Positions 1 through 8,520 of a stretch of 59,857 nucleotides of DNA are shown piece by piece; the first letter of the stretch is position 1; the number at the start of each line of letters is the position of its first letter. The position numbers and the translations under genes are program-made. The notes under the pieces were generated by a model, which saw only the letters and a program-made list of their open reading frames with translations, searched no databases and had not been told where the DNA came from. The stretch spans positions 18,727 through 78,583 of the forward strand of contig NZ_KQ058771.1 in the NCBI RefSeq assembly GCF_000982955.1. Reading direction: 5' to 3'. The stretch comes from Micromonospora sp. HK10 (GTDB lineage: Bacteria; Actinomycetota; Actinomycetes; Mycobacteriales; Micromonosporaceae).

Positions 1-1212
1 GACGTGACGGCGGGGCAGTCGTTCCAGAAGTTGCCGTACCCGGTGACCACCTGCTGTTCCTTCACCGCCAAGCTGCTCGCCAACGGGCACACCTACGAGT
101 GGCGGATCCGGGCCACGAACATCGCCGGGGCCAGCGGATACTCGAACACGGTCAGCGCGCGACCGATGCCGCCGTTCCCGTCCGCACCCAGCGGTCTGAC
201 CGCCACCGCCAAGAGCAGGGGCGTGGCACTGACGTGGACCGCCAGCTCGACTCCGAACGTCTGGTACCTCATCTACCAGCGGGATGTGACCACCGGGCAG
301 TCGTGGCAGAAGCTGCCCTATCCGGTGACCACGTGCTGCTCCTTCAGCGGCGACCTGCTGATCAACGGGCACACCTACGAGTGGAAGATCGCCGCGACGA
401 ACCTCTCCGGCGTCAGCGGCTTCTCCAACACCGTCCGGGCCCGGCCGATGCCACCGGCACCGAAGGCCCCCTCCGGCCTGTTCAGCTCGGCCGGCGTCAA
501 CCGGGTCATGTTGAACTGGTGGCGAAATGACGACGTCCCCGAACCGGTCGACGCCTGGTACAACATCTACTACCGCAACGTCAGCGACGGGCAGACGAGC
601 TGGACGAAGTATCCGGCCTCGATCCTGGGAAACAGCTTCACCTTCTATGACTACCTCACGCCGCTGCGGGCGTACGAGTTCAGGGTCTCCGTCCAGAACC
701 TGTCCGGTGAGGCCTTCGCCACCACGATCCGGCAGGAGATCCCGTACCGGCCGGTGCCGTACACCAACGGTCCGAAGCGCGGGAAGAACACCACCAACGG
801 CAGCAACGTCCTGGCCCTCGGCTACGCCCTGAACAATCGCCTGCAATGTCGGGGCGACTGGTTCCAGACGATCTGTTACGGCAAGCCGCCGCCCACCAAG
901 CTCGGACGATCACAGTCGATGACGGTGGGTGACTACCTCTTCTACATCTCGGGTCCCGAGAGCTTGGAGGAGGAACTGGTCTGCGAGGTTCAGCAGCGGT
1001 TGATCCTGCGGCGGAGGTACGACGCGGCCACCGCGGCCGACAAGGGCCCGGACCTGCTCTGGCACGAGCAGGTGCACTCCATGCAGTGGAACAGGTACGA
1101 CAACTGGCAGACCTTCGTAGGCCTCTACCTGGCCGATCCGGATCGCTTCGAGTCGGAGGCCAACCTCTACTGGGGTGGATACCGGGTCTATCCGGGTGCG
1201 TCGAGGTGTTGA
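1..1212 (+). CDS. FN3-repeat secreted protein with C-terminal HExxH domain (5'-truncated by window)
   Basis: Only the C-terminal 403 residues are visible; the frame is open from base 1. Two complete fibronectin-III repeats and the tail of an earlier one fill roughly residues 1-250. They carry the recurring elements RDVTxGQ, a vicinal Cys-Cys (TTCCSF) and NGHTYEW, like the repeats of the giant protein at 47.2-51.6 kb. The remaining ~150 residues are a different domain with HEQVH at residues 355-359 and a downstream FESEAN segment (Glu384 and Glu386). That pattern suggests a gluzincin-type zinc metallopeptidase. The fold assignment is inference; the family is not one I can name. A perfect 18-bp hairpin follows the stop codon. 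Its position next to a GH44 glucanase fits an extracellular role. Confidence 0.8.
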   Translation, partial: DVTAGQSFQKLPYPVTTCCSFTAKLLANGHTYEWRIRATNIAGASGYSNTVSARPMPPFPSAPSGLTATAKSRGVALTWTASSTPNVWYLIYQRDVTTGQSWQKLPYPVTTCCSFSGDLLINGHTYEWKIAATNLSGVSGFSNTVRARPMPPAPKAPSGLFSSAGVNRVMLNWWRNDDVPEPVDAWYNIYYRNVSDGQTSWTKYPASILGNSFTFYDYLTPLRAYEFRVSVQNLSGEAFATTIRQEIPYRPVPYTNGPKRGKNTTNGSNVLALGYALNNRLQCRGDWFQTICYGKPPPTKLGRSQSMTVGDYLFYISGPESLEEELVCEVQQRLILRRRYDAATAADKGPDLLWHEQVHSMQWNRYDNWQTFVGLYLADPDRFESEANLYWGGYRVYPGASRC

Positions 1213-1236
1213 TCGGACTTCGGGCCTGACCTCTTT

Positions 1237-1280
1237 CGACACGCGGCCGACGGGGCAACGGTCCCGTCGGCCGCGTGTCG
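1237..1280. terminator. Intrinsic-type hairpin after the FN3-HExxH gene
   Basis: A perfect 18-bp inverted repeat (1237-1254 with 1263-1280) encloses an 8-nt loop, 25 bp after the stop codon. There is no T-tract, as is usual for high-GC actinomycete terminators. Confidence 0.75.
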
Positions 1281-1350
1281 TCCCCGACCGTGCCGCCCGG
1301 CTGCGGGCGGGAGTCCTCGGACGGACCGGGCACGCGGCGCCATCGACGGA

Positions 1351-1372
1351 TCAATTGATGTAGTTCAATTGA
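1351..1372. promoter_or_regulatory. Paired TCAATTGA palindromes upstream of GH44 gene
   Basis: The 8-bp palindrome TCAATTGA occurs at 1351-1358 and again at 1365-1372, separated by 6 bp (14-bp centre spacing). The second copy overlaps the proposed -35 box of the GH44 promoter. AT-rich palindromes stand out in this GC-rich background, so a repressor operator is likely. The regulator is unknown. Confidence 0.5.
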
Positions 1373-1396
1373 CTTGATATAGACGAAGGGTAATAT
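1369..1396 (+). promoter_or_regulatory. Sigma-70-type promoter of the GH44 gene
   Basis: TTGACT (1369-1374) and TAATAT (1391-1396) are separated by 16 bp, about 50 bp upstream of the GH44 start codon. This is the best housekeeping-type promoter in the window and lies in its most AT-rich stretch. Confidence 0.6.
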
Positions 1397-1444
1397 ATAT
1401 GCGAGCTTGGCCCGTCCCGGGCTGATCGGCGGCAGGAGTTTCCG

Positions 1445-3100
1445 ATGGGTGTGCGACGACCGCGCAAGCCACGTCCGACCATGGTGATCGGGGTGGCCGG
1501 TTCTCTCGTGGCGGGGCTGCTGACCACCCCGGCCGTCGCCGGCCCGGCGGCGGCCGCCACCGGGCTCACCCTGGCCGTGGACGTGTCCGCCGCCCGGCAC
1601 CCGATCAGCCCCGACATCTACGGCATGAACGGTGGCGACCCCGCGCTCGTCGCGGAACTCGGCACGCCGGTGGCGCGCTGGGGCGGTAACGCGAGCAGCC
1701 GCTACAACTTCAAGAACCACACCTACAACACCGGCAGCGACTGGTACTTCGAGAACATCGTGGCCGGGCCCGACAACACGCTCGAGGCGTTCGTCCAGCG
1801 GAACCGGGACGCGGGCACCCGGCAGGTGGTCACCGTGCCGTTGATCGGCTGGGTGGCGAAGGACTCGCCCTCGTCGCACCCGTTCGCCTGCGGCTTCCCG
1901 GCCACCCGCTTCCCCGAGCAGGACTCGTTCGACCAGTGGGACCCCAACTGCGGCAACGGGCGGCACGCCGACACGAACCTGACCGGGGCCGTCCCCACGG
2001 ACACCTCGGTCCCGGCGGACGCGTCGTTCGCGGGCGAGCTGGTGTCCCATCTCGTGAACCAGTTCGGCCCGGCGGCCCGCGGCGGCGTACCGATCTACGA
2101 ACTCGACAACGAGCCGGTGCTGTGGAGCTCCACCCACCGCGACGTGCATCCCGAGCCGGTGAGCTACGACGAGCTGGGCAGCAAGGGCACGGCGACCGCC
2201 GCGGCCATCAAGGCCGCTGACCCGCGCGCGGCCGTGCTCGGCCCGTCCGGTTGGGGCTACTGCGAGTGGCTGGCGTCCGGCCTGGACGGCTGCGCGCCGG
2301 GTGCCGACGCGGCAGCGCACGGCGGGCTGAACCTGTCGCAGTGGTACCTGAAGAACATGAAGGACTTCAGCGACGCCCACGGCGGGAAACGCTTCCTCGA
2401 CTACTTCGATCAGCACTACTACCCGCAGATCAGCGGCGGCAAGGACCCGGAGGCCAACGCGCTGCGGCTGCGCTCCACCCGGTCGCTGTGGGATCCCACG
2501 TACGTGGACGAGTCGTGGATCGGTCCCGGCGGGGTGAACGCGCCGCCGTTGCAGTTCATCCGGCAGATGAAGGCCTGGGTCGCGCAGTACTACCCCGGCA
2601 CCAAGGTCGCCATCACCGAATACAACTGGGGCGCGCTGGACGACATCAACGGGGCGCTCGCCCAGGCCGACGTGCTCGGTATCTTCGGGCGCGAAGGTCT
2701 GGACCTGGCCACCATCTGGGGTGAGCCCAGACCGACCGACCCCGGCGCGTACGCGTTCCGGATGTACCGGAACTACGACGGCGCCAGGAGCAGGTTCGGC
2801 GACGTGAGCGTGTCGGCGGTCAGCAGCGACCAGGGGCAGCTCGCGGTCTACGCCGCGCAGCGCTCGTCCGACAAGGCGCTCACCGTGATGGTGGTCAACA
2901 AGACGGGCGGGGATCTGACGTCCCGGTTGGCGCTCACCGGGTTCCACGGCGGCGACAAGGCGCAGCGGTTCAGCTACGGTCCGGCCGATCTCACCTCGAT
3001 CGTCCGCGGTGAGGACCTGCGGGTGACCCGGGGCGGCGTCAGCGCGACGTACCCGGCGAACTCCGTGACGCTGCTCGTCCTGCCGCAGCGCCGACGCTGA
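1445..3100 (+). CDS. Secreted glycoside hydrolase family 44 (endoglucanase/xyloglucanase type)
   Basis: This 551-aa protein has a basic N-terminus and a hydrophobic signal segment ending near residue 39 (AxA-type), so it is predicted to be exported. The mature part matches GH44: an RWGGN(A)SSRYN segment followed by NDWYFEN-like SDWYFEN, the acid/base motif DNEP (Glu223) and the nucleophile motif ITEYNWG (Glu392). The family cleaves beta-1,4-glucans including xyloglucan by a retaining mechanism. A C-terminal beta-rich segment follows the barrel, and no carbohydrate-binding module is visible. The ATG start is supported by AGGAG at 1434-1438. An upstream sigma-70-like promoter overlaps a palindromic operator candidate, which suggests substrate-controlled expression. 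The family assignment rests on catalytic motifs and is strong; the exact substrate is not determinable here. Confidence 0.9.
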   Translation: MGVRRPRKPRPTMVIGVAGSLVAGLLTTPAVAGPAAAATGLTLAVDVSAARHPISPDIYGMNGGDPALVAELGTPVARWGGNASSRYNFKNHTYNTGSDWYFENIVAGPDNTLEAFVQRNRDAGTRQVVTVPLIGWVAKDSPSSHPFACGFPATRFPEQDSFDQWDPNCGNGRHADTNLTGAVPTDTSVPADASFAGELVSHLVNQFGPAARGGVPIYELDNEPVLWSSTHRDVHPEPVSYDELGSKGTATAAAIKAADPRAAVLGPSGWGYCEWLASGLDGCAPGADAAAHGGLNLSQWYLKNMKDFSDAHGGKRFLDYFDQHYYPQISGGKDPEANALRLRSTRSLWDPTYVDESWIGPGGVNAPPLQFIRQMKAWVAQYYPGTKVAITEYNWGALDDINGALAQADVLGIFGREGLDLATIWGEPRPTDPGAYAFRMYRNYDGARSRFGDVSVSAVSSDQGQLAVYAAQRSSDKALTVMVVNKTGGDLTSRLALTGFHGGDKAQRFSYGPADLTSIVRGEDLRVTRGGVSATYPANSVTLLVLPQRRR

Positions 3101-3171
3101 CCGGCGAGGCCCGCCGGGCCGCTCGTCCGACCGGTCCCCGACAGAGCAGGGAAAACGCGGGTCCGCGCCCC

Positions 3172-3177
3172 TACAGT
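3172..3177 (+). promoter_or_regulatory. -10 box of a probable leaderless promoter
   Basis: TACAGT ends 7 nt before the ATG at 3185 and no Shine-Dalgarno sequence lies between them. This is the usual geometry of leaderless actinobacterial transcripts. No clear -35 is visible. Confidence 0.45.
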
Positions 3178-3184
3178 CCCCACC

Positions 3185-6100
3185 ATGAGGTGGACGCTGC
3201 GCTCCGTGACCGGGCTCGCCGTACTGGTGACGGCCCTGCTGGCTCCGGCGGCGAGCGCCGCCGCGGCGCCCGCCGACGGCGGCCTCGGCCTGGCGCTGCG
3301 CCCCGGGCAGGCGGACTACCGCGCCGGCGACCAGGTCCGCCTCGACCTCACCGTCACGAACTCCACCGGCTCGGCGTGCGCGCTGCCCACCAGCGCCGTC
3401 GGCACCGTCCAGATCACCGGCGTACGCCGGGACGGGCGCGACCTCACGCCGGCGCTCACCCGCAGCTTCCACGACGACGGGATCACCGCCGCGGCCGGTG
3501 CCGGCCTGACCACTGTCGAACCCGGCGCGACCGCGACCGTGCCGCTCACCGGTCTCCGGCTGCACGACGGCGGCGCGCCCGGGGACGTCGTGCTCCGCTC
3601 GGTGGCCGCCACCGGCGACGGCGGTGGCCTGGACTCGCTCTGGCCGGTCGGCGCTCCGGGCCGGTACGAGGTCACGGCCGGCTACGTGACGCTGCCGGTC
3701 ACCGGCGCGACGAACCTCTGCCCGGGCGCCACGGCACTGCGGAGCACCGCGTTCACGGTCGGTGCCGGCGGCCCGTCCGGCCCTCGCTGGCTCTGGCCGG
3801 CCGTCGGAGCGCTGCTGGTGCTGCTCCTCGGCGCGCTCGTGATCCTGCTGCGGGCCCGCCGCCGGCGGCCGACCGCCGCCGCCGTGGCCCTGCTGCTGGT
3901 GGCCGTGGGCGCACTGGTCGGCGGCAGCTCCCGGCCGGCCCGCGCGGACTACACCGTCGACCCGACCGCCGGCGTGCCGGTCAGCGGCGTCGACTTCCAG
4001 GCGGCGGTCGACGGCTGCCTCAAGGGGTTCGCCGAGCCCGGCGGCGACCCGTCCGGCCTGCTGCCCAGGCTGAAGGACAAGAAGAGCCCGAAGGTGCGGA
4101 TCATCCCCACCCCGGGCGGCTCGGGCGCGTTCGAGACGCCGGAGAGCGCCGACGGCAAGGGCTCGTCCACGGTCACCTGGAACCCGACCTCGACCGACCC
4201 GTACGACGACGGGGTGGCCCGGGACCCGTGCGCGGCGCTCTACCACGAGCTGAACCACGCCGACGACATCTCCCGCGACGCGGTCCCGCCGGGCCAGTGC
4301 GGCAGCACCGGGATCCCCACCGCGGAGGTGAAGGCGACGTTCGCGGAGAACCGCTACCGGGCGGCGAAGGGTCTGCCGCCGCGCACCGGATACAAGGGGA
4401 ACCCGCTGCCGAAGAGCCTCGACGAGTGCAAGAAGCCGGCGAAGAAGACGCCCCCGCCGAAGGGGCCGGTGAAGCTCTGCGAGGACGGCGCCGACTGCGG
4501 CGGCAGCAACGGCGACCCGCACCTGGTCACCTTCGACCGGGTCAGCTACGACTTCCAGGCCGTCGGTGAGTTCACCCTGGTCGCGGCCACCGCCGGTGAC
4601 CCGCTGGAGGTGCAGGTCCGCCAGACGCCGATGCCCGGCACCCGGACCGCCTCGGTCAACTCGGCCGTCGCGTTCCGGGTCGGCGCGCACCGGGTCGCGC
4701 TGACGCTCACCGGCGGCGGCACCCGGGTGCACGTCGACGGCGCGTCGCGGCCCGCGCCGCCGGACCGCACCGACCTGGCCGGCGGCGGCAGCCTCACCCG
4801 CCGCCCGTCGGACACCGGCCCCACCGACGGGTACGACGTGACCTGGCCGGACGGCTCGGCGGCGGCGGTGGACCAGATCGGCCGCTACGGCTACCGGGTG
4901 CTGGTCCGGCTCGCCGACGGCCGGGCCGGCAAGGTACGCGGCCTGCTCGGCGACTTCGACGGCGACCCGGCCGACGACATCGCGCCCGCCACCGGCCCGG
5001 CGCTGGCCCAGCCGGCGCCGTTCGGGAAGCTCTATCCCGGGTACGCGGACAGCTGGCGGATCACCGCGGACCGTTCGCTGCTGCACTACGACGACGGGGA
5101 GGACACCGGCACGTTCACCGATCGGGCGTTCCCGGAACGGGAGGTCACCGCCGGCGACCTCGACCCGGCCCGGCGCGCGACGGCCGAGCAGATCTGCCGC
5201 TGGGCCGGCGTCACCGCCCCGGCGCAGCTCGCCGAGTGCGTCTTCGACGTCGCGGTGAGCGGACGCCCCGAGTTCGCCGTGGCCGGCGCGAGCACCGAAC
5301 GGGTCGCCCCGCCGGCCGGCACCCCGATAACCGCCGTACCCGTCGCCACCGCCACCCTGACTCCCGGCGGCGAACCGTTGACGTTCGCCGGTCGCGCCGG
5401 GGACGCCGTCTTCGTCGACGCCACCGCACCGGGCATCGGCGACCGCTGCTCGCCGTACCTGCTCACCGACCCGGACGGCCGGGAGGTCGCCAGCGGCTGC
5501 AACATCAAGGGCAGCGGGTACGTCGACCGCGTCGACCTCACCGTCACCGGCAGGTACGCCCTGCGGGTCACCGCCGCACCCGGTGACACCGGCCGCGCCG
5601 CGGTGCGGGTGTACGTGGCCCGGGACAGCGACGGCACGGTGCAACCGAACGGCCCGGCGGTCACCGCGACCGTCGAGCAGCCCGGCGCGCGGGCCCGCTA
5701 CCGGTTCACCGGCCGGAAGGGCGAGCGCGTCTACGTGGAGGTGCCCGCGAGCACGCTCAGCGATCAGTGTTCACCGCTGGAGCTGCGGGACGCCGAGGGA
5801 CGGCAACTGCGCAGCGGCTGCGTAATCAACGGGGCCGGCGAGATCGACGGCACGCTGCTGCCCGCCGACGGGACGTACACCGTGGTCGTCGACCCCACCG
5901 AACGCGGCACCGGTGCGACCACGCTGCGGCTGGTCACCAGCCGGGACCGGGAGGCGAAGGTCACGCTCGGCGGGCCGCCGGTCGTCGCCACCGTGGACCG
6001 GCCCGGCGCGGTCACCGGCTACCGGTTCACCGCCGCCGCCGGCACGTCGGTGACGGTGCGCGCGACCGCCTCGAACCTGCCGGACCAGTGCGGCGTGCTG

Positions 6101-6259
6101 GCGCTGCGCGCGCCGGACGGCAGCACCGTCAGCACCGGCTGCGTGATCAACGGGGCTGGTGAACTCGGGCCGGCCGTGTTGCCGGCCGCCGGGGCGTACA
6201 CGCTGGTGGTGGACCCGTCCGGGGCGGCGACCGGGCAGGTCACGCTGGCGGTGCGCTGA
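3185..6259 (+). CDS. Large secreted/membrane-anchored protein with M91-like HExxH, VWD domain and three Cys-paired C-terminal repeats
   Basis: This 1024-aa protein has a signal peptide (about 1-25), then a beta-sandwich-like N-terminal region. Two hydrophobic segments follow (about 202-223 and 231-245), separated by an Arg-rich stretch. Next is HELNHADD at 354-361, followed by a Glu/Asn-rich segment (EVKATFAENRYR) and GLPPR..Y. That pattern resembles the NleD-like M91 zinc peptidase fold of bacterial effectors. At about 440-590 lies a von Willebrand factor type D domain, beginning GDPHLVTFDRVSYDFQ. From about 715 to 1024 three repeats of ~100 residues resemble pre-peptidase C-terminal domains; each has two Cys about 17 residues apart (first at Cys755). 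Start: a TACAGT -10 lies 7 nt upstream. The domain order is unusual; peptidase activity is inferred from motifs only. Confidence 0.8.
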   Translation: MRWTLRSVTGLAVLVTALLAPAASAAAAPADGGLGLALRPGQADYRAGDQVRLDLTVTNSTGSACALPTSAVGTVQITGVRRDGRDLTPALTRSFHDDGITAAAGAGLTTVEPGATATVPLTGLRLHDGGAPGDVVLRSVAATGDGGGLDSLWPVGAPGRYEVTAGYVTLPVTGATNLCPGATALRSTAFTVGAGGPSGPRWLWPAVGALLVLLLGALVILLRARRRRPTAAAVALLLVAVGALVGGSSRPARADYTVDPTAGVPVSGVDFQAAVDGCLKGFAEPGGDPSGLLPRLKDKKSPKVRIIPTPGGSGAFETPESADGKGSSTVTWNPTSTDPYDDGVARDPCAALYHELNHADDISRDAVPPGQCGSTGIPTAEVKATFAENRYRAAKGLPPRTGYKGNPLPKSLDECKKPAKKTPPPKGPVKLCEDGADCGGSNGDPHLVTFDRVSYDFQAVGEFTLVAATAGDPLEVQVRQTPMPGTRTASVNSAVAFRVGAHRVALTLTGGGTRVHVDGASRPAPPDRTDLAGGGSLTRRPSDTGPTDGYDVTWPDGSAAAVDQIGRYGYRVLVRLADGRAGKVRGLLGDFDGDPADDIAPATGPALAQPAPFGKLYPGYADSWRITADRSLLHYDDGEDTGTFTDRAFPEREVTAGDLDPARRATAEQICRWAGVTAPAQLAECVFDVAVSGRPEFAVAGASTERVAPPAGTPITAVPVATATLTPGGEPLTFAGRAGDAVFVDATAPGIGDRCSPYLLTDPDGREVASGCNIKGSGYVDRVDLTVTGRYALRVTAAPGDTGRAAVRVYVARDSDGTVQPNGPAVTATVEQPGARARYRFTGRKGERVYVEVPASTLSDQCSPLELRDAEGRQLRSGCVINGAGEIDGTLLPADGTYTVVVDPTERGTGATTLRLVTSRDREAKVTLGGPPVVATVDRPGAVTGYRFTAAAGTSVTVRATASNLPDQCGVLALRAPDGSTVSTGCVINGAGELGPAVLPAAGAYTLVVDPSGAATGQVTLAVR

Positions 6260-6365
6260 GGGCGACGCGGCCTGTCCAGGGTGGTGTGCGGGCATGCTGA
6301 CGACCCGGCCCGTGGTCAGCGAACACCGCCAGCTCGACTGGCAGAAATGGTAGGTCCGGACGGCG

Positions 6366-6947
6366 TCACGATCGGGGCTGGCTGGCGGCTGCAGACCGAG
6401 ATTCGGCGGCGAGCCGGACCGCTGTCGTGAAAGCCACCAGCCAGGGGAAGGCTCTCTGTCGCTCGTTGCCGCTGCCGGGCGGGTGCGGTTCCCATTGGTC
6501 CTCGGCACCTAGCAGGACGCGTACCCCTTCGTCGCGGAGGCTGGCCACGGCGTGCCGGAACGGTGCCCGCGCGGCGAGGGCGGCGTTGACGAACGGGACG
6601 ATGACGGTCGGCACCCGCCTGCCGATCAGCTCGGCGACCGAGGTCAGGGCGTAGTTGTCGGCCAGACCGAGGGCTGCCTTGTTGATCGAGTTGTAGGTCG
6701 CGGGCGCGATGATGAGGGCGTCGGTCGCGGGAAGGCACCGTCCGGTGCTGGGTGACGACCGGTAGGTCGACCGGACCGGATGCCCGGTGAGGGTTTCGAG
6801 CGCCTCGGGCTCGATGAAGTCGAGCGCGCTTGGCGTGGCGGTGACCGCCGTTGTCCACGATCGTTCCTGGGCCGCCGTGACGAGCTGGGCCACGTCGGTG
6901 GCCGGACCGGCGCCGCAGACGACGATCCGGAGGTGACCGCCGGTCAC
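6366..6947 (-). CDS. HFCD-family flavoprotein (phosphopantothenoylcysteine decarboxylase-like)
   Basis: This 193-aa protein begins with a Rossmann-like strand (LRIVVCGAGP). It contains the flavin-binding signature APATYNSINKAALGLADN, typical of the homo-oligomeric flavin-containing Cys decarboxylase family (EpiD, CoaC, Dfp). It is a stand-alone flavoprotein without a CoaB-like synthetase domain, so it is not the housekeeping CoaBC enzyme. Its GTG start overlaps the stop of the XRE-type regulator gene by 4 nt (GTGA), so the two are co-transcribed and probably translationally coupled. Regulator-flavoprotein pairs of this kind are common in actinomycetes, but their substrate is not established. 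Confidence 0.8.
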   Translation of the reverse strand: MTGGHLRIVVCGAGPATDVAQLVTAAQERSWTTAVTATPSALDFIEPEALETLTGHPVRSTYRSSPSTGRCLPATDALIIAPATYNSINKAALGLADNYALTSVAELIGRRVPTVIVPFVNAALAARAPFRHAVASLRDEGVRVLLGAEDQWEPHPPGSGNERQRAFPWLVAFTTAVRLAAESRSAAASQPRS

Positions 6948-8281
6948 AACCGGATCCCGACGCTATGGGCGAAGCCGACGGCGGCGGTGCGGGCAGGCCC
7001 GTTCGTGAGCATGGCGAGGTCTTTGGCGATGCGCTGGACCGTCGGTCGGCACCGGATCTCCTCGGGTGCCACCTCGTACGCGGTGCGCAGCGCGGCGAGG
7101 CCGTGCTCGTAGCGGCCCCAGCGGGTGTAGGCGCGTGCCACGTCGACGAACAGGGACGCCTTGCGTTCGGCCAGCGCCACCTTCTCCAGCGGCACCGTGC
7201 GGGCGATCGCGATGGCTGTCCCGGCGTCACCGAGGGCCAGCGCGATGGTGACCCGGTGCAGCAGGACGTTGGTGACGCCGAAACCGGTCCACCGGTCGTT
7301 GCCGTCGTAGCCGAGGCGGCTCGCCGCGCGGGTCGCCTCGTCGAGCATCGCGTGTGCGGTGTCCCGGTCGTCCCGGCGGGCGGCGGCGATGGCCCCTCGC
7401 AGCACGAGAGCGCCATAGACGGCCACGGCATCGGCCGACGCGAGGCGGGTGTCCCGGTCGAGCGAATGGGCGGCACCACCGGCGAGCGCCACCGCTTGGG
7501 CGTCGTGGCCGTTGCCCATCAGCGCGTGGGTCATTATCCGGGCGCTTGCGGCGGTCGCCACCGGATCCTGACTCAGGGCAGCGGCCCGGGTGCTGCGTTC
7601 GGCTGCCACCAGAGCCATCCCACGATCGCCCAGCTTGAGCAGGACGCTGCCGACGACGTGGTACAGGTCGGCGGCCACGACCTCGACCCGTTGCCGTCGC
7701 TCGCCCTCCGCGCTGGACCGCACCGGTTCCAGGGACGGCAGGAGTGTCCCGAGCCGATCGAGTACGCGCTCGTACCGGCAGGCCTGATAGTCGGCCTTGG
7801 CGGCGGCGACGGCCCGGTTGAAGTGCGAGAGGGACAGCGGCGCAGCGTCCGGGTGCCGAGGCGAGCACAGCGCGTCGAGCAGCGGTGCGAGGTCAGGGGC
7901 GGCGGCGACGCCGATCGCCGCCCCGCGCAGGAGTTCTCTGCGTCGCACGTCACCATCCGAACCCGAGTCACCAACTCCGTCCTCGCCAGTATCCGCGTGC
8001 GTGCCGGCAGGCGACCGCAAGGCATCTGCGGTGGCCCTGCCGGTGCCACCCACCCGCAGCGCCGCAAAGCGTTCCCGCACCTCAGGCGTGGCTCGGGACA
8101 GCACGGTGTCCAGTGCGGCCTGCATGTCCGCACGGGGAAGCACCTTGTCGCCCTGGCTGCTCCACGTGGCCACGGTCCGCCGTGCCGTGCCGAGGTGCTC
8201 GGCGAAGGCGGTCACGCTCATCCGCAACGCATTGCGGAGCGCGTTCGCGTCCCGGCCGGTCCAGGTCGTCACCGTAGCCAT
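6944..8281 (-). CDS. XRE-type HTH regulator with TPR-like C-terminal region
   Basis: This 445-aa protein has an N-terminal helix-turn-helix at about residues 10-45 (ALRMSVTAFAEHLGTARRTVATW), typical of cro/C1-type DNA binding. After a Gly/Asp-rich linker, a long alpha-helical region of Ala/Arg-rich repeats resembles the tetratricopeptide array of actinobacterial XRE regulators. AAAGGACG precedes the ATG with good spacing. It is the first gene of a two-gene operon with the flavoprotein. A TACCAT box (about 8332-8337, minus strand) and the GGTGCAC inverted repeat at 8348-8366 lie upstream and could be promoter and operator. The ligand and targets are unknown. Confidence 0.8.
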   Translation of the reverse strand: MATVTTWTGRDANALRNALRMSVTAFAEHLGTARRTVATWSSQGDKVLPRADMQAALDTVLSRATPEVRERFAALRVGGTGRATADALRSPAGTHADTGEDGVGDSGSDGDVRRRELLRGAAIGVAAAPDLAPLLDALCSPRHPDAAPLSLSHFNRAVAAAKADYQACRYERVLDRLGTLLPSLEPVRSSAEGERRQRVEVVAADLYHVVGSVLLKLGDRGMALVAAERSTRAAALSQDPVATAASARIMTHALMGNGHDAQAVALAGGAAHSLDRDTRLASADAVAVYGALVLRGAIAAARRDDRDTAHAMLDEATRAASRLGYDGNDRWTGFGVTNVLLHRVTIALALGDAGTAIAIARTVPLEKVALAERKASLFVDVARAYTRWGRYEHGLAALRTAYEVAPEEIRCRPTVQRIAKDLAMLTNGPARTAAVGFAHSVGIRL

Positions 8282-8347
8282 CGCACGTCCTTTCGGAACG
8301 GGCAGTCATCGGTGGAGGTGATGGTATCCGCACCCGGGGTGACGGCT

Positions 8348-8366
8348 GGTGCACTGCCGGTGCACC
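8348..8366. promoter_or_regulatory. GGTGCAC inverted repeat in the divergent intergenic region
   Basis: GGTGCAC (8348-8354) and GTGCACC (8360-8366) form a perfect 7-bp inverted repeat with a 5-nt spacer, in the region between the XRE regulator and the rightward gene. It is a candidate operator for the adjacent regulator; the binding partner is inferred. Confidence 0.35.
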
Positions 8367-8469
8367 GGCGAGGCATTCCGCCCGTGCGTCGCCCGAGCCA
8401 GCCTGGACCTGCCGACACCGATCACCGGTGTGCGGTGGCCAGCGGCAACCTCACGGCAGGGAGATCCAG

Positions 8470-8520
8470 ATGGACGTACCGATCGGCGACAGGTCGGAAC
8501 GCGAGGGTGGCCGGCCGTGA
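8470..8520 (+). CDS. Short 16-residue ORF coupled to the downstream gene
   Basis: An ATG at 8470 is preceded by a strong AGGGAG Shine-Dalgarno sequence and encodes 16 residues (MDVPIGDRSER...). Its TGA overlaps the GTG of the next gene (GTGA). The arrangement could be a leader peptide, or could place translation of the next gene under coupling control. The sequence matches nothing I recognise, and such a short ORF could be chance. Confidence 0.3.
   Translation: MDVPIGDRSEREGGRP

Noticed and set aside
680..5644. Very long antisense open frame opposite the FN3, GH44 and VWD genes
   Set aside because: It has no coherent domains, is Arg/Gly/Pro-rich, and mirrors the codon bias of three well-supported genes; stop-free antisense frames are expected at this GC content.
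6296..6320. Possible hairpin between the VWD gene and the flavoprotein gene
   Set aside because: Only six base pairs match before a mismatch; too weak to call a terminator.
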